Positions 1-6,359 of a DNA stretch of 16,102 nt are shown here, in pieces. A program made the position numbers and the translations under genes. Position 1 is the stretch's first letter. Each line of letters opens with the position of its first letter. Under the pieces are notes generated by a model. The model saw only the letters and a program-made list of their open reading frames with translations, made no database searches and was not told the origin of the DNA. Source of the DNA: JAWVYT01 sp964605205. GTDB taxonomy: Bacteria > Gemmatimonadota > Gemmatimonadetes > Longimicrobiales > RSA9. Location: positions 1-16,102 of the forward strand of contig CAZSBL010000075.1 in assembly GCA_964605205.1 (NCBI GenBank). The letters are read 5' to 3'.

Positions 1-335
1 ACGGCGACGAGCCCCAGGAGCACACTCCCCACGGAATAGCCCACCGCCCTGGCGACCGCCCCCTCCTCGAGGAGGCCGACGGTCTCGTAGCTGAAGGTGC
101 TGAACGTCGTGAACGCCCCGAGGAGGCCGACGGTGACCAGGGCCCTCACCTCCGGGCTCGCCGGCGTGGCCTCCAGGTACCGGAGCGCCACCCCGATCAG
201 CGCCGAGCCCAGGACGTTGACCGCCAGGGTGCCCCAGGGGAACCGGAACCCGGCCTGGTCCTGGACCCACCCCGCGAGCCCGTAGCGGGCCACCGTCCCT
301 GCCGCCCCTCCCACCGCGATATACAGCCAGATCAT
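1..335 (-). CDS. crcB: Fluoride channel/exporter CrcB (FluC), 3' end cut by window edge
   Basis: Small membrane protein that lets cytoplasmic fluoride leave the cell; the family works as an antiparallel dimer in the inner membrane. The first 111 residues are visible. They show the N-terminal GGAAGTVARYGL, then WGTLAVNVLGSALIG, then the family signature LLGAFTTFSTFSYE, whose two Phe residues of TTFSTF correspond to the fluoride-path phenylalanines of FluC. Family members are about 120-130 residues, so only a short C-terminal piece is missing. The ATG is preceded by a strong GGAGGTG ribosome binding site (338-344). The gene sits directly behind a fluoride riboswitch and terminator, which independently supports the assignment. 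Family call is very secure; nothing looks broken. Confidence 0.95.
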   Translation of the reverse strand, partial: MIWLYIAVGGAAGTVARYGLAGWVQDQAGFRFPWGTLAVNVLGSALIGVALRYLEATPASPEVRALVTVGLLGAFTTFSTFSYETVGLLEEGAVARAVGYSVGSVLLGLVA

Positions 336-337
336 TG

Positions 338-344
338 CACCTCC
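338..344 (-). promoter_or_regulatory. Ribosome binding site of crcB
   Basis: GGAGGTG lies a few bases before the crcB ATG. It is just downstream of the riboswitch terminator, so it is transcribed only when the terminator is read through. Confidence 0.8.
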
Positions 345-347
345 ATG

Positions 348-383
348 AAAAAAACCTCCCGACCGGCCGGGGCCGGTGGGAGG
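348..383 (-). terminator. Intrinsic terminator of the fluoride riboswitch
   Basis: Read on the minus strand, CCTCCC-ACCGGC pairs with GCCGGT-C-GGGAGG around a four-base loop, giving a 12-bp stem with a single bulged C, followed at once by seven T. This is a textbook rho-independent terminator. Its 5' arm begins inside the ACTCC segment that closes the aptamer pseudoknot, so fluoride-bound aptamer and terminator compete. It could also end transcripts coming from the upstream MgtC-like gene when fluoride is absent. Confidence 0.88.
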
Positions 384-428
384 AGTCATCAGCGGCCGGG
401 GGCCGCGGTCCGGGCGAACTCCATCGCC
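381..428 (-). promoter_or_regulatory. Fluoride riboswitch aptamer (crcB motif)
   Basis: Minus-strand RNA starts with the hairpin GGCGATGGAGTTCGCC (413-428), whose loop GGAGT can pair with the downstream ACTCC (382-386) to form the pseudoknot typical of the crcB RNA motif. Between them is a perfect 6-bp stem GCGGCC/GGCCGC, then the conserved CTGATGACTCCT 3' segment. Known fluoride aptamers share this GGCGATGG...TTCGCC and CTGATG layout. The position, 46 bases before crcB and overlapping a terminator, indicates a transcriptional ON switch. Confidence rests on matching primary motif, pairing and gene context. Confidence 0.92.
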
Positions 429-443
429 TCACTGTCGTCCGCC

Positions 444-472
444 AATCTGGGTGGGCGAGGGGCCGGTGGCAA
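444..472 (-). promoter_or_regulatory. Candidate promoter for the riboswitch-crcB transcript
   Basis: On the minus strand TTGCCA (467-472, five of six to the -35 consensus) is followed after exactly 17 bases by CAGATT (444-449, three of six to -10). Transcription would begin near 437, a few bases before the aptamer at 428, which is a sensible geometry. The -10 match is weak, so crcB might instead be read from the MgtC-like gene. Confidence 0.35.
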
Positions 473-481
473 GTGAGCGGC

Positions 482-1732
482 TTACGCCAGCAGCAGGATC
501 CCTACCCCGACCGCCAGTGCCACCCCGAACGCCTTGAAGACGGGCTTCCAGAGCGCCCTCCCACCCACCACCGCCACCACGGCGCCCTTGAAGACGATGT
601 TGCTCATGCCGCCGATGAGGATGGCGCGCCAGGCCATATCCACCTCCAGGCGGTCGGCCCGTACGAGCTGGGCCATGGAGAGGGTGATGGCGTCCATATC
701 GGTGAGCCCCGAGAGGAAGGCCACGGCGTAGATCGCCTCCCGGCCCAGGTGCTCCCGGGCGGCGGCCACGGCCAGCAGCACCAGGGCGTAGAGGAGCCCG
801 AAGGCCACGGCGGCGGGGAGCTCGGAAGGGGCGTCGCGGTCCAGGTCGTCGGAATCGCCCTCGTCCCCGGCTCCGTGCCCCACCTTGCTCCACTGGAGCC
901 ACCCCATGACCAGGAGGGCGGCCAGCATGATGGCCATGGACGGGGCCACCGCCATCCATGAGCCGGGGACCACCACGGCCACCTCGATGAGGACGCGGAT
1001 GAAGACGATGGCCGACGCCATGATCACCACGAACGCCGCCGCGGCCGAGGGGTGCCCCTCCCGGGCCTGGCGAGCGTAGCTAACCGTGGTGGCGGTGCTG
1101 CTGATGAGGCCGCCCAGGAGCCCGGTGAGAGCCAGCCCCCGGCGCCGGCCCAGGATACGGTAGGCCCCCCAGGCGCCCACGCTGATCCCCACGATGAGGA
1201 CCACCATGAGCCAGATCTCGAAGGGGTTCAGGACCTCGTAGGGACCGAAGTCCCGGTTGGGCAGGATCGGCAGGATCACCAGCGCCACCAGCACGAACTG
1301 GAAGATCACCCGCACGTCCCGGTCGCTCAGGGCCCCCACCATGCCGTGGAGACGCTCCTTGGCCTGCAGCAGGACGGCCACGATGGCGCCGGTGACCACC
1401 GCCTCCAGCGTGAACCCCAGCGCCAGGGCCACCCCCACGGCGAAGATGACCAGCGCCGCCGCTTCGGTGGTGAGGCCCACGTCGGGCTCCGCCTCCTCCC
1501 GGATGTACGCCACGTTCGCCACCACCAGGAGAGCCGCCACCGCCAGGAGCCCCGCGGCGGGGATCCAGGCCCCGTGCTCCGCCCCCACGGCCCCGGTGAT
1601 GACGCCGAAGAGGGCGATGAGCGGGAAGGTGCGAATCCCGGCCATCAAGCCCTGGGCGTGCTCCCGTTGGAATCCCACCAGGAGGCCGAGCCCCAGGGCG
1701 ATCCCCAGGGCGATGAGGAGCGATCCGTCCAT
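482..1732 (-). CDS. MgtC/SapB-type and DUF4010 membrane protein
   Basis: Polytopic inner-membrane protein of 416 residues. The N-terminal part matches the MgtC/SapB domain: GLGLLVGFQREHAQ followed by AGIRTFPLIALFG, the conserved glycine-rich helix, Arg/Glu pair and AGIRT motif. The remainder resembles DUF4010: LTGLLGGLISSTATTVSYARQ and, near the C-terminus, FLSGLTDMDAITLSMAQL. A hydrophilic acidic loop rich in Asp/Glu/Gly sits about two thirds along. The substrate of this two-domain family is not established; MgtC relatives act in magnesium stress. I chose the ATG at 1732 because the family begins just before the first membrane helix. A TTG at 1756 would add eight residues but has no better ribosome site. 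It lies upstream of riboswitch and crcB on the same strand, so a joint ion-stress role is possible but inferred. Confidence 0.85.
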   Translation of the reverse strand: MDGSLLIALGIALGLGLLVGFQREHAQGLMAGIRTFPLIALFGVITGAVGAEHGAWIPAAGLLAVAALLVVANVAYIREEAEPDVGLTTEAAALVIFAVGVALALGFTLEAVVTGAIVAVLLQAKERLHGMVGALSDRDVRVIFQFVLVALVILPILPNRDFGPYEVLNPFEIWLMVVLIVGISVGAWGAYRILGRRRGLALTGLLGGLISSTATTVSYARQAREGHPSAAAAFVVIMASAIVFIRVLIEVAVVVPGSWMAVAPSMAIMLAALLVMGWLQWSKVGHGAGDEGDSDDLDRDAPSELPAAVAFGLLYALVLLAVAAAREHLGREAIYAVAFLSGLTDMDAITLSMAQLVRADRLEVDMAWRAILIGGMSNIVFKGAVVAVVGGRALWKPVFKAFGVALAVGVGILLLA

Positions 1733-1895
1733 GGCGTTACCGACCACCGGCGCCAACCGCCGGCGCCACGTCGGTCGTCAGATCGAGGGCCGTCGAGCCC
1801 GGCCGGCGTGTCCGCATCATGCGCCACGATGGGCCGGTTCGGGGTCCCCGGTCAAGCCGCGGCCCCGGGGACGCGGGGTCCTTCATATCCAGCGT

Positions 1896-1917
1896 CTTCT
1901 CCAGATCTGTTGAGAAG
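1896..1917. repeat. Dyad CTTCTC-N10-GAGAAG with inner CAGATCTG
   Basis: Six-base arms CTTCTC (1896-1901) and GAGAAG (1912-1917) flank the 8-bp palindrome CAGATCTG (1902-1909). The two symmetries are centred one base apart. The stretch is less GC-rich than its surroundings. It could be a regulator site for the MgtC-like gene, but no regulator is indicated. Confidence 0.35.
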
Positions 1918-2054
1918 GCTCGGTGCTCGGTTCCATCAATGTGCCGATCGCACACCGGATTTCGAGTGGAGCGGCGGAAGACGCAAGCTCTGCGTTGGCA
2001 TCATAGAGGCCGGGTTCGGGTCCAACCACACGAGTTGCCGGGAGCTTTCTCCGC

Positions 2055-2110
2055 CCGGAAAGGCGGCCTCGCCGGCATGCCGCTCCCCGCCGGCCGCGCC
2101 GCCTTACCGG
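2055..2110. repeat. Imperfect inverted repeat, 13-bp arms
   Basis: CCGGAAAGGCGGC (2055-2067) and GCCGCCTTACCGG (2098-2110) are reverse complements at 12 of 13 positions, separated by 30 bases that are themselves rich in GCCGGC-type self-complementarity. No T-run follows on either strand, so it is not a standard terminator. It may form a stem-loop in RNA or a REP-like element. Confidence 0.45.
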
Positions 2111-2125
2111 AAAAGACATGAAAAA

Positions 2126-2160
2126 CTCCGCGTGTGCTCCGCGTCTTCGCGCCTCCGTGG
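2126..2160 (+). repeat. Degenerate tandem CTCCGCG motif
   Basis: Successive blocks CTCCGCGTGTG, CTCCGCGTCTT and CGCGCCTCCGTGG give an approximate 11-base periodicity. The block begins after an A-run and ends in GTGGTTGA. It resembles intergenic CTC(C/T)GTG-type repeats seen in many bacterial genomes. Function unknown. Confidence 0.4.
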
Positions 2161-2278
2161 TTGACCGGGCGCCCGCCCCGCCTTCCTTGCGCAGGGCGCA
2201 CGTGCGGTCCAGTATTGCCGCGCGACGATACTTGACCGATGGTGAACATTCTCCCGTGAAAAGGCACCCACGACACCC

Positions 2279-3475
2279 ATGAAGCTACGCTTCGACCGCC
2301 GGGAGCTGGCGGGCTCACTGGCGGACCTGGGGACGCTGCTCCCGCTGGCCATCGGCCTGGTCCTCCTGAACGGGCTCGATGCCACCGGCCTGCTGCTCAC
2401 CGTCGGCCTGTTCTACATCCTATCGGGTCTCTATTTCGGCGTGACCGTCCCGGTCCAGCCGATGAAGGTGATCGGGGCGTACGCCCTGGCCAGCGCCGTG
2501 CCGGCGCTGCAGATCACGGCCGCCGGCTTGTGGATGGCGCTCATGCTCCTGGTCCTGGGTCTCGCGGGTACGCTGACGTGGGTCCGCAGGATCGTCCCCG
2601 CGGCCACGGTGCGGGGCGTGGAGCTGGCCATCGGCGTGCTGCTCCTGGTCCAGGGGATCGAGTTCATTCTCGGCACCACGGAGCTCCAGCGCTCGCAGGG
2701 GGCGGCCGAGCCGTTCCTGGAGGTGGGCTCGCTCGGCCCCGTACCGGTCGGGCTGCTGCTGGGGCTCGCTGCCGTGGTCCTCATCCTGGTGCTCCTGAAC
2801 AACCGCCGGGCGCCCGCGGGGCTGGTGGTGGTGGTGCTGGGCTTCGTGGCTGGCGCGGTCCTGGGCGGCCTGCGCGGCCTCGGCCCCATCGATCCCGGCC
2901 TGCACCTGCCGGCGCTCCTCCCGTTCGGGATGCCCACGGCCGGCGACCTGGTGGTGGCGCTGACCGCGCTGGCGATCCCCCAGCTCCCCATGACCATCGG
3001 CAACGCCGTCATCGCCCAGGCCGACCTGACCCACGAGTACTTCGGGGAGGACACGGCCCGACGCAGCTCGCCGAAGGGGCTGGCCGTCTCCATGGGGCTC
3101 GCCAACCTGGGCGCGGCGGCGGTGGGCGGGATGCCCCTCTGCCACGGCTCCGGCGGGCTGGCCGCCCACTACCGGTTCGGCGCCCGGACGGCCGGCTCGA
3201 ACCTGATGATCGGCGGCGTCTTCGTGGTCGGGGCACTCGTCTTCGGCGACGCGGCCATGGCGCTCCTCGCCCTGATGCCACTGGCCGTCCTCGGCGCCCT
3301 CCTCTGCTTCGCCGGCATCGAGCTCGCCCTCATGGTCCGGACGGTCCGGGAGCCGAACGACTTCATGGTGGTGCTCGCCATGCTCGGCGTCACGCTGGCG
3401 ACGAACCTGGCCATCGCGTTCGGTGTGGGGATCGTCCTGGCGTATCTGGTCCGGCATACCCGGGTCTCTCTCTGA
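2279..3475 (+). CDS. MOT1-type putative sulfate/molybdate transporter
   Basis: Hydrophobic membrane protein of 398 residues resembling the MOT1 family (MFS_MOT1, related to SulP permeases). Family signatures are in order: ELAGSLADLGTLLPL at the N-terminus (residues 9-23), PVQPMK at 58-63, PQLPMTIGNAVIA at 234-246 and GGMPLCHGSGGLAAHYRFGARTAGSN at 283-308. The paired PxQPM/PQLPM half-sites line the oxyanion path in the family. Members include plant molybdate transporters; bacterial ones are less characterised, so molybdate, sulfate or another oxyanion is possible. The start is the first ATG and places the family's N-terminal motif correctly, although the ribosome site (AAAAGG) is weak and distant. 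No molybdate genes are adjacent. A stem-loop follows the stop. Confidence 0.85.
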   Translation: MKLRFDRRELAGSLADLGTLLPLAIGLVLLNGLDATGLLLTVGLFYILSGLYFGVTVPVQPMKVIGAYALASAVPALQITAAGLWMALMLLVLGLAGTLTWVRRIVPAATVRGVELAIGVLLLVQGIEFILGTTELQRSQGAAEPFLEVGSLGPVPVGLLLGLAAVVLILVLLNNRRAPAGLVVVVLGFVAGAVLGGLRGLGPIDPGLHLPALLPFGMPTAGDLVVALTALAIPQLPMTIGNAVIAQADLTHEYFGEDTARRSSPKGLAVSMGLANLGAAAVGGMPLCHGSGGLAAHYRFGARTAGSNLMIGGVFVVGALVFGDAAMALLALMPLAVLGALLCFAGIELALMVRTVREPNDFMVVLAMLGVTLATNLAIAFGVGIVLAYLVRHTRVSL

Positions 3476-3476
3476 A

Positions 3477-3524
3477 CGGTCATCGGCGAACAGGCGGCGC
3501 CCGGGCGTTCCTTGCCGGTGACCG
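3477..3524 (+). terminator. Stem-loop between convergent genes, possible terminator without T-tract
   Basis: Two bases after the transporter stop, CGGTCATCGGC (3477-3487) pairs with GCCGGTGACCG (3514-3524), an 11-bp stem with one G-U pair in plus-strand RNA. The inner part holds GAAC/GTTC arms and the palindrome CGCCCGGGCG. No T-run follows, so termination is inferred from position between convergent genes; on the minus strand the G-U becomes an A-C mismatch. Confidence 0.45.
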
Positions 3525-3557
3525 AAAGGGCTGGATCCGCGAGCGGCTAGCGAGCCA

Positions 3558-3902
3558 TCACGGACTGCACGCCGTGCAGGTGGGCGTCTCCGGGAAGACC
3601 TGGAGCCGGGCGAACGGGATCTCGCCCTCGCACTCCACGCACCGCCCGTAGCTCCCGTCCTCCAGGCGCTGGAACGCCGTGACGATCTGCCCCAGCTGCG
3701 CCTCCTCGCGCTCCTGGAGGTTCCGCGTCAGACCCTGGTTCTGCAGCGTGTCGATCCGCGACAGGCGGCCCACGGCCGTCTGGTCCAGCTTCACCGGCCG
3801 CATGGCCTCTTCCGTGGTGCGCATGCTGCGCTCCAGCTTGGCCAGCGTCCGCTCCAGCGCGGCCGTCAGCTCGGAGATCTGGTCTTCGGTGAGATGGTCC
3901 AT
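3558..3902 (-). CDS. TraR/DksA-family C4 zinc-finger protein
   Basis: Protein of 114 residues with the build of small DksA/TraR relatives, which bind RNA polymerase through the secondary channel. An N-terminal helical pair (about 5-80) would form the coiled coil; the segment VGRLSRIDTLQNQ (44-56) sits where the coiled-coil tip lies and is typical of this subfamily. The C-terminal zinc finger has Cys88, Cys91, Cys109 and Cys112, with the typical FARLQVFPETPTC spacing. It is shorter than E. coli DksA (151 residues), so a true stringent-response role is unproven. The ATG lacks a clear ribosome site. It is transcribed away from fadB across a 246-base gap and towards the transporter. Confidence 0.88.
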   Translation of the reverse strand: MDHLTEDQISELTAALERTLAKLERSMRTTEEAMRPVKLDQTAVGRLSRIDTLQNQGLTRNLQEREEAQLGQIVTAFQRLEDGSYGRCVECEGEIPFARLQVFPETPTCTACSP

Positions 3903-3970
3903 GGCGGTGTGCGGTGCGGTTCCCGGGGTAATACCCGGCAGCGCCGCAAAGGTCCTCCACCCTTCCCTGC

Positions 3971-4000
3971 TTGACCCGCACCACCCGTTCCGCGCATTGT
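3971..4000 (+). promoter_or_regulatory. Candidate promoter of the fatty-acid operon
   Basis: TTGACC (3971-3976, five of six to -35) is followed after 18 bases by CATTGT (3995-4000, three of six to -10). Transcription would start near 4007, at the small palindrome ATGATCAT (4007-4014), leaving an untranslated leader of about 140 bases. The -10 is weak, and other starts nearer fadB are possible. Confidence 0.35.
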
Positions 4001-4023
4001 GAAGCCATGATCATTAACGGGAG

Positions 4024-4039
4024 GGAAACGACCGGTTCC
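4024..4039. promoter_or_regulatory. Imperfect palindrome GGAAACGACCGGTTCC, possible operator
   Basis: Twelve of 16 positions are self-complementary. The GAAAC...GTTCC outline is reminiscent of PsrA/TetR-type boxes that control beta-oxidation genes in gammaproteobacteria, but the match is partial and no regulator gene is in the window. Confidence 0.25.
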
Positions 4040-4111
4040 TGGCCAGTCACCCGTTCGAACCCGAGGTTGAAGACTCCGAGCATCCAAGGCGGCGGATATG
4101 ACCAGCTCACC

Positions 4112-4127
4112 GGATGAGCGCTCATCC
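4112..4127. promoter_or_regulatory. Perfect 16-bp palindrome upstream of fadB
   Basis: GGATGAGC followed directly by its reverse complement GCTCATCC, ending about ten bases before the fadB ribosome site. A spacer-free perfect palindrome of this length in the leader of an operon fits a dimeric repressor site. It does not match a fatty-acid regulator box that I recognise. As RNA it cannot fold on itself without losing central pairs, which favours a DNA site. Confidence 0.5.
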
Positions 4128-4148
4128 CGTTCCGAAACGGAGGTTTGC

Positions 4149-6356
4149 ATGACGTTCGAAGGCCAGTCGATACAGTGCACTGCCCTGGCGGGAGGGATCG
4201 TGGAGATGCGGTTCGATCTCCAGGGCGATTCGGTGAACAAGTTCAACCGGCAGACGCTGGAAGAGCTCGGCGAGGTGGTGGGGCTCCTGGAGGCCGATGA
4301 GGACGTGAAGGGGCTCCTGGTCACCAGCGGCAAGGACGGCTTCATTGTCGGGGCCGACGTCACCGAGTTCACCGAGTACTTCCAGTACCCGGAAGACCAG
4401 CTGGTCGACTGGCTCCTCGACGTGCACCGGATCTTTTCGGGGATCGAGGACTTCGACTTCCCGTCGGTGACGGCCATCAACGGCTTCGCCCTCGGTGGTG
4501 GGCTCGAGCTCGCGCTGACCACCAGCTACCGCGTCATGTCGTCCACCGCCAAGGTCGGCCTGCCCGAGACGAAGCTGGGGATCTTCCCCGGCTTCGGCGG
4601 CACCGTGCGGCTCTCCCGCCTGGCGGGCGCCGACAACGCCATCGAGTGGATCGCCAGCGGGAACCAGTACGACGCCGAGACGGCGTACGAGACCGGCGTG
4701 GTCGACGCGGTCCTCGAGCCCGGGGTCCTGCGGGAAGGCGCCCTCGACCTGCTCGAGCAGGCGATGGCCGGCCAGCGCGACTGGCGGGCGCGCCGGGCCG
4801 AGAAGGTCTCGCCCCTCGAGCTCAACCTGACCGAGAGCATGATGGCGTTCGAGACCGCGAAGGGATTCGTGGCCGGTAAGGCCGGCCGCAACTATCCTTC
4901 CCCCGTCGCCGCCATCAAGGCGATGCAGCAGAGCGCCACCATGGAGCGGGACGAAGCGCTGGAGGTGGAGGCGAAGGGGTTCGCCCGGATGGCGAAGACG
5001 CCCACGGCCGCCAACCTGGTCACCATCTTCCTGGGCGACCAGTACGTGAAGAAGGTGGCGAAGAAGATGGCGGAGCAGGCTCCGGAGGTGGAGTCGGCCG
5101 CGGTCCTCGGCGCCGGGATCATGGGCGGCGGGATCGCCTACCAGTCGGCGTACGAGGACGTTCCGATCGTGATGAAGGACATCGACGACGAGGCACTGGA
5201 TCTCGGGATGTCCGAGGCGAGGAAGCTGCTGGGCAAGCAGCTCTCGCGGGAGAAGATCGACGCCGACGAGATGGCGGACATCCTGACCCGGGTCCGGCCG
5301 ACCCTCGGCTACGGCGATTTCGAGGACGTGGACATCGTGGTGGAAGCGGTGGTGGAGAACGAGAAGATCAAGAAGTCGGTGCTGGCCGAGGTGGAGGAGC
5401 GGACCAAGGAGGAGGCCGTGCTGGCCAGCAACACCTCCACCATCTCCATCACCCGGCTCGGGGCGGAGCTCGAGCGGCCCGAGAGCTTCTGCGGCATGCA
5501 CTTCTTCAACCCGGTCCACCGGATGCCGCTGGTGGAAGTGATCCGTGGCGAGAAGTCGAGCGACCGGGCGGTGGCCACCACCGTCGCGTACGCCCTGGCC
5601 ATGGGCAAGACGCCGGTGGTGGTCAACGACTGCGCGGGCTTCCTGGTCAACCGCGTCCTCTTCCCCTACTTCGCCGGCTTCATGATGCTGGTCAACGAGG
5701 GGGTCGACTTCCTCAGGATCGACGCGGTGATGGAGAAGTTCGGCTGGCCCATGGGGCCCGCCTATCTCCTGGACGTGGTGGGCATCGACACCGCGCACCA
5801 CGCCGATGAGGTCATGGCCGAAGCGTACCCGGACCGGATGGCCACGTCGGAGCGGACTGCCCTCGACGTGATGTTCGAGGCGGAGCGCTACGGTCAGAAG
5901 AGCGGCAAGGGCTTCTACGTCTACGAGCCCGACCGGAAGGGGAAGCCGAAGAAGACCGTGGACCCGGAAACGGAGAAGCTCCTCGAGCCGCTGGTCCAGG
6001 CCGACAACAGTGATTCCATCAGCGACCAGGACATCATCGACCGCATGATGCTCCCCCTCCTCATCGAGTGCTCCCGCTGCCTCGAGGACGACATCGTCCG
6101 GACGCCCGTCGAGGTCGACATCGCGCTGGTCTACGGGCTGGGCTTCCCGCCGTTCCGTGGCGGGCCGTTCCGGTACGCCGACGCCGTCGGCCTGCCCGCG
6201 CTGGTCGAGCTGGCCGGCGCGTACGAGGATCTGGGGAAGCTCTACGAGCCGACACAGCAGATGCTGCAGCTCGCCGAGAACGGAGGCCAGTTCCACGAAA
6301 CCGACCGGCCCGCCGAGACCGCAGAGCTCGCCGGAACCGCCAAGGAAGAGAGGTAA
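4149..6356 (+). CDS. fadB: Fatty acid oxidation complex subunit alpha FadB
   Basis: Bifunctional enzyme of 735 residues: enoyl-CoA hydratase/isomerase at the N-terminus and L-3-hydroxyacyl-CoA dehydrogenase at the C-terminus; with FadA it forms the soluble trifunctional complex. Visible are GFIVGAD (64-70), NGFALGGGLE with Glu120, GLPETKLGIFPGFGG with Glu140 (the two hydratase acids), the NAD-binding AAVLGAGIMGGGIA (317-330), SNTSTISI (428-435) and GMHFFNPVHRMPLVE with catalytic His451. Positions lie within one residue of E. coli FadB (729 residues). The ATG at 4149 was chosen over an in-frame one at 4098 because an ACGGAGG ribosome site lies just before it and homologues begin there. First gene of a six-gene operon; fadA follows three bases after the stop. 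The C-terminal tail is acidic and divergent. Confidence 0.97.
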   Translation: MTFEGQSIQCTALAGGIVEMRFDLQGDSVNKFNRQTLEELGEVVGLLEADEDVKGLLVTSGKDGFIVGADVTEFTEYFQYPEDQLVDWLLDVHRIFSGIEDFDFPSVTAINGFALGGGLELALTTSYRVMSSTAKVGLPETKLGIFPGFGGTVRLSRLAGADNAIEWIASGNQYDAETAYETGVVDAVLEPGVLREGALDLLEQAMAGQRDWRARRAEKVSPLELNLTESMMAFETAKGFVAGKAGRNYPSPVAAIKAMQQSATMERDEALEVEAKGFARMAKTPTAANLVTIFLGDQYVKKVAKKMAEQAPEVESAAVLGAGIMGGGIAYQSAYEDVPIVMKDIDDEALDLGMSEARKLLGKQLSREKIDADEMADILTRVRPTLGYGDFEDVDIVVEAVVENEKIKKSVLAEVEERTKEEAVLASNTSTISITRLGAELERPESFCGMHFFNPVHRMPLVEVIRGEKSSDRAVATTVAYALAMGKTPVVVNDCAGFLVNRVLFPYFAGFMMLVNEGVDFLRIDAVMEKFGWPMGPAYLLDVVGIDTAHHADEVMAEAYPDRMATSERTALDVMFEAERYGQKSGKGFYVYEPDRKGKPKKTVDPETEKLLEPLVQADNSDSISDQDIIDRMMLPLLIECSRCLEDDIVRTPVEVDIALVYGLGFPPFRGGPFRYADAVGLPALVELAGAYEDLGKLYEPTQQMLQLAENGGQFHETDRPAETAELAGTAKEER

Positions 6357-6359
6357 GCC

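Larger units (their letters stand above)
1733..2278. other. Gene-poor divergent intergenic region
   Basis: About 545 bases between the minus-strand MgtC-like gene and the plus-strand transporter. Short open frames exist on both strands but none shows a recognisable domain, a ribosome site with a plausible start, or conserved-looking composition. It must hold promoters of both flanking genes, yet no convincing -35/-10 pair stands out. It contains a dyad at 1896-1917, a longer inverted repeat at 2055-2110 and a degenerate tandem motif at 2126-2160, listed separately. Confidence 0.6.

Noticed and set aside
1733..1756. TTG start at 1756 for the MgtC-like gene
   Set aside because: Adds eight residues not expected for the family and has no better ribosome site than the ATG at 1732.
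2010..2035. GGTTCGGGTCCAACC, which resembles a tRNA T-arm
   Set aside because: No acceptor, D or anticodon arms can be placed around it and the T-stem does not pair correctly.
1052..2164. Plus-strand open frame of 370 codons opposite the MgtC-like gene
   Set aside because: Translation is Pro/His/Gly/Asp-rich shadow sequence; the minus-strand frame has clear MgtC and DUF4010 motifs.
1757..2278. Several short open frames (60-105 codons) on both strands in the divergent gap
   Set aside because: No ribosome site with plausible start, no recognisable motif, and mutually overlapping frames; not reported as genes.
4098..4148. Upstream in-frame ATG for fadB at 4098
   Set aside because: It would translate across the 16-bp palindrome and the ACGGAGG ribosome site; FadB homologues start near 4149.
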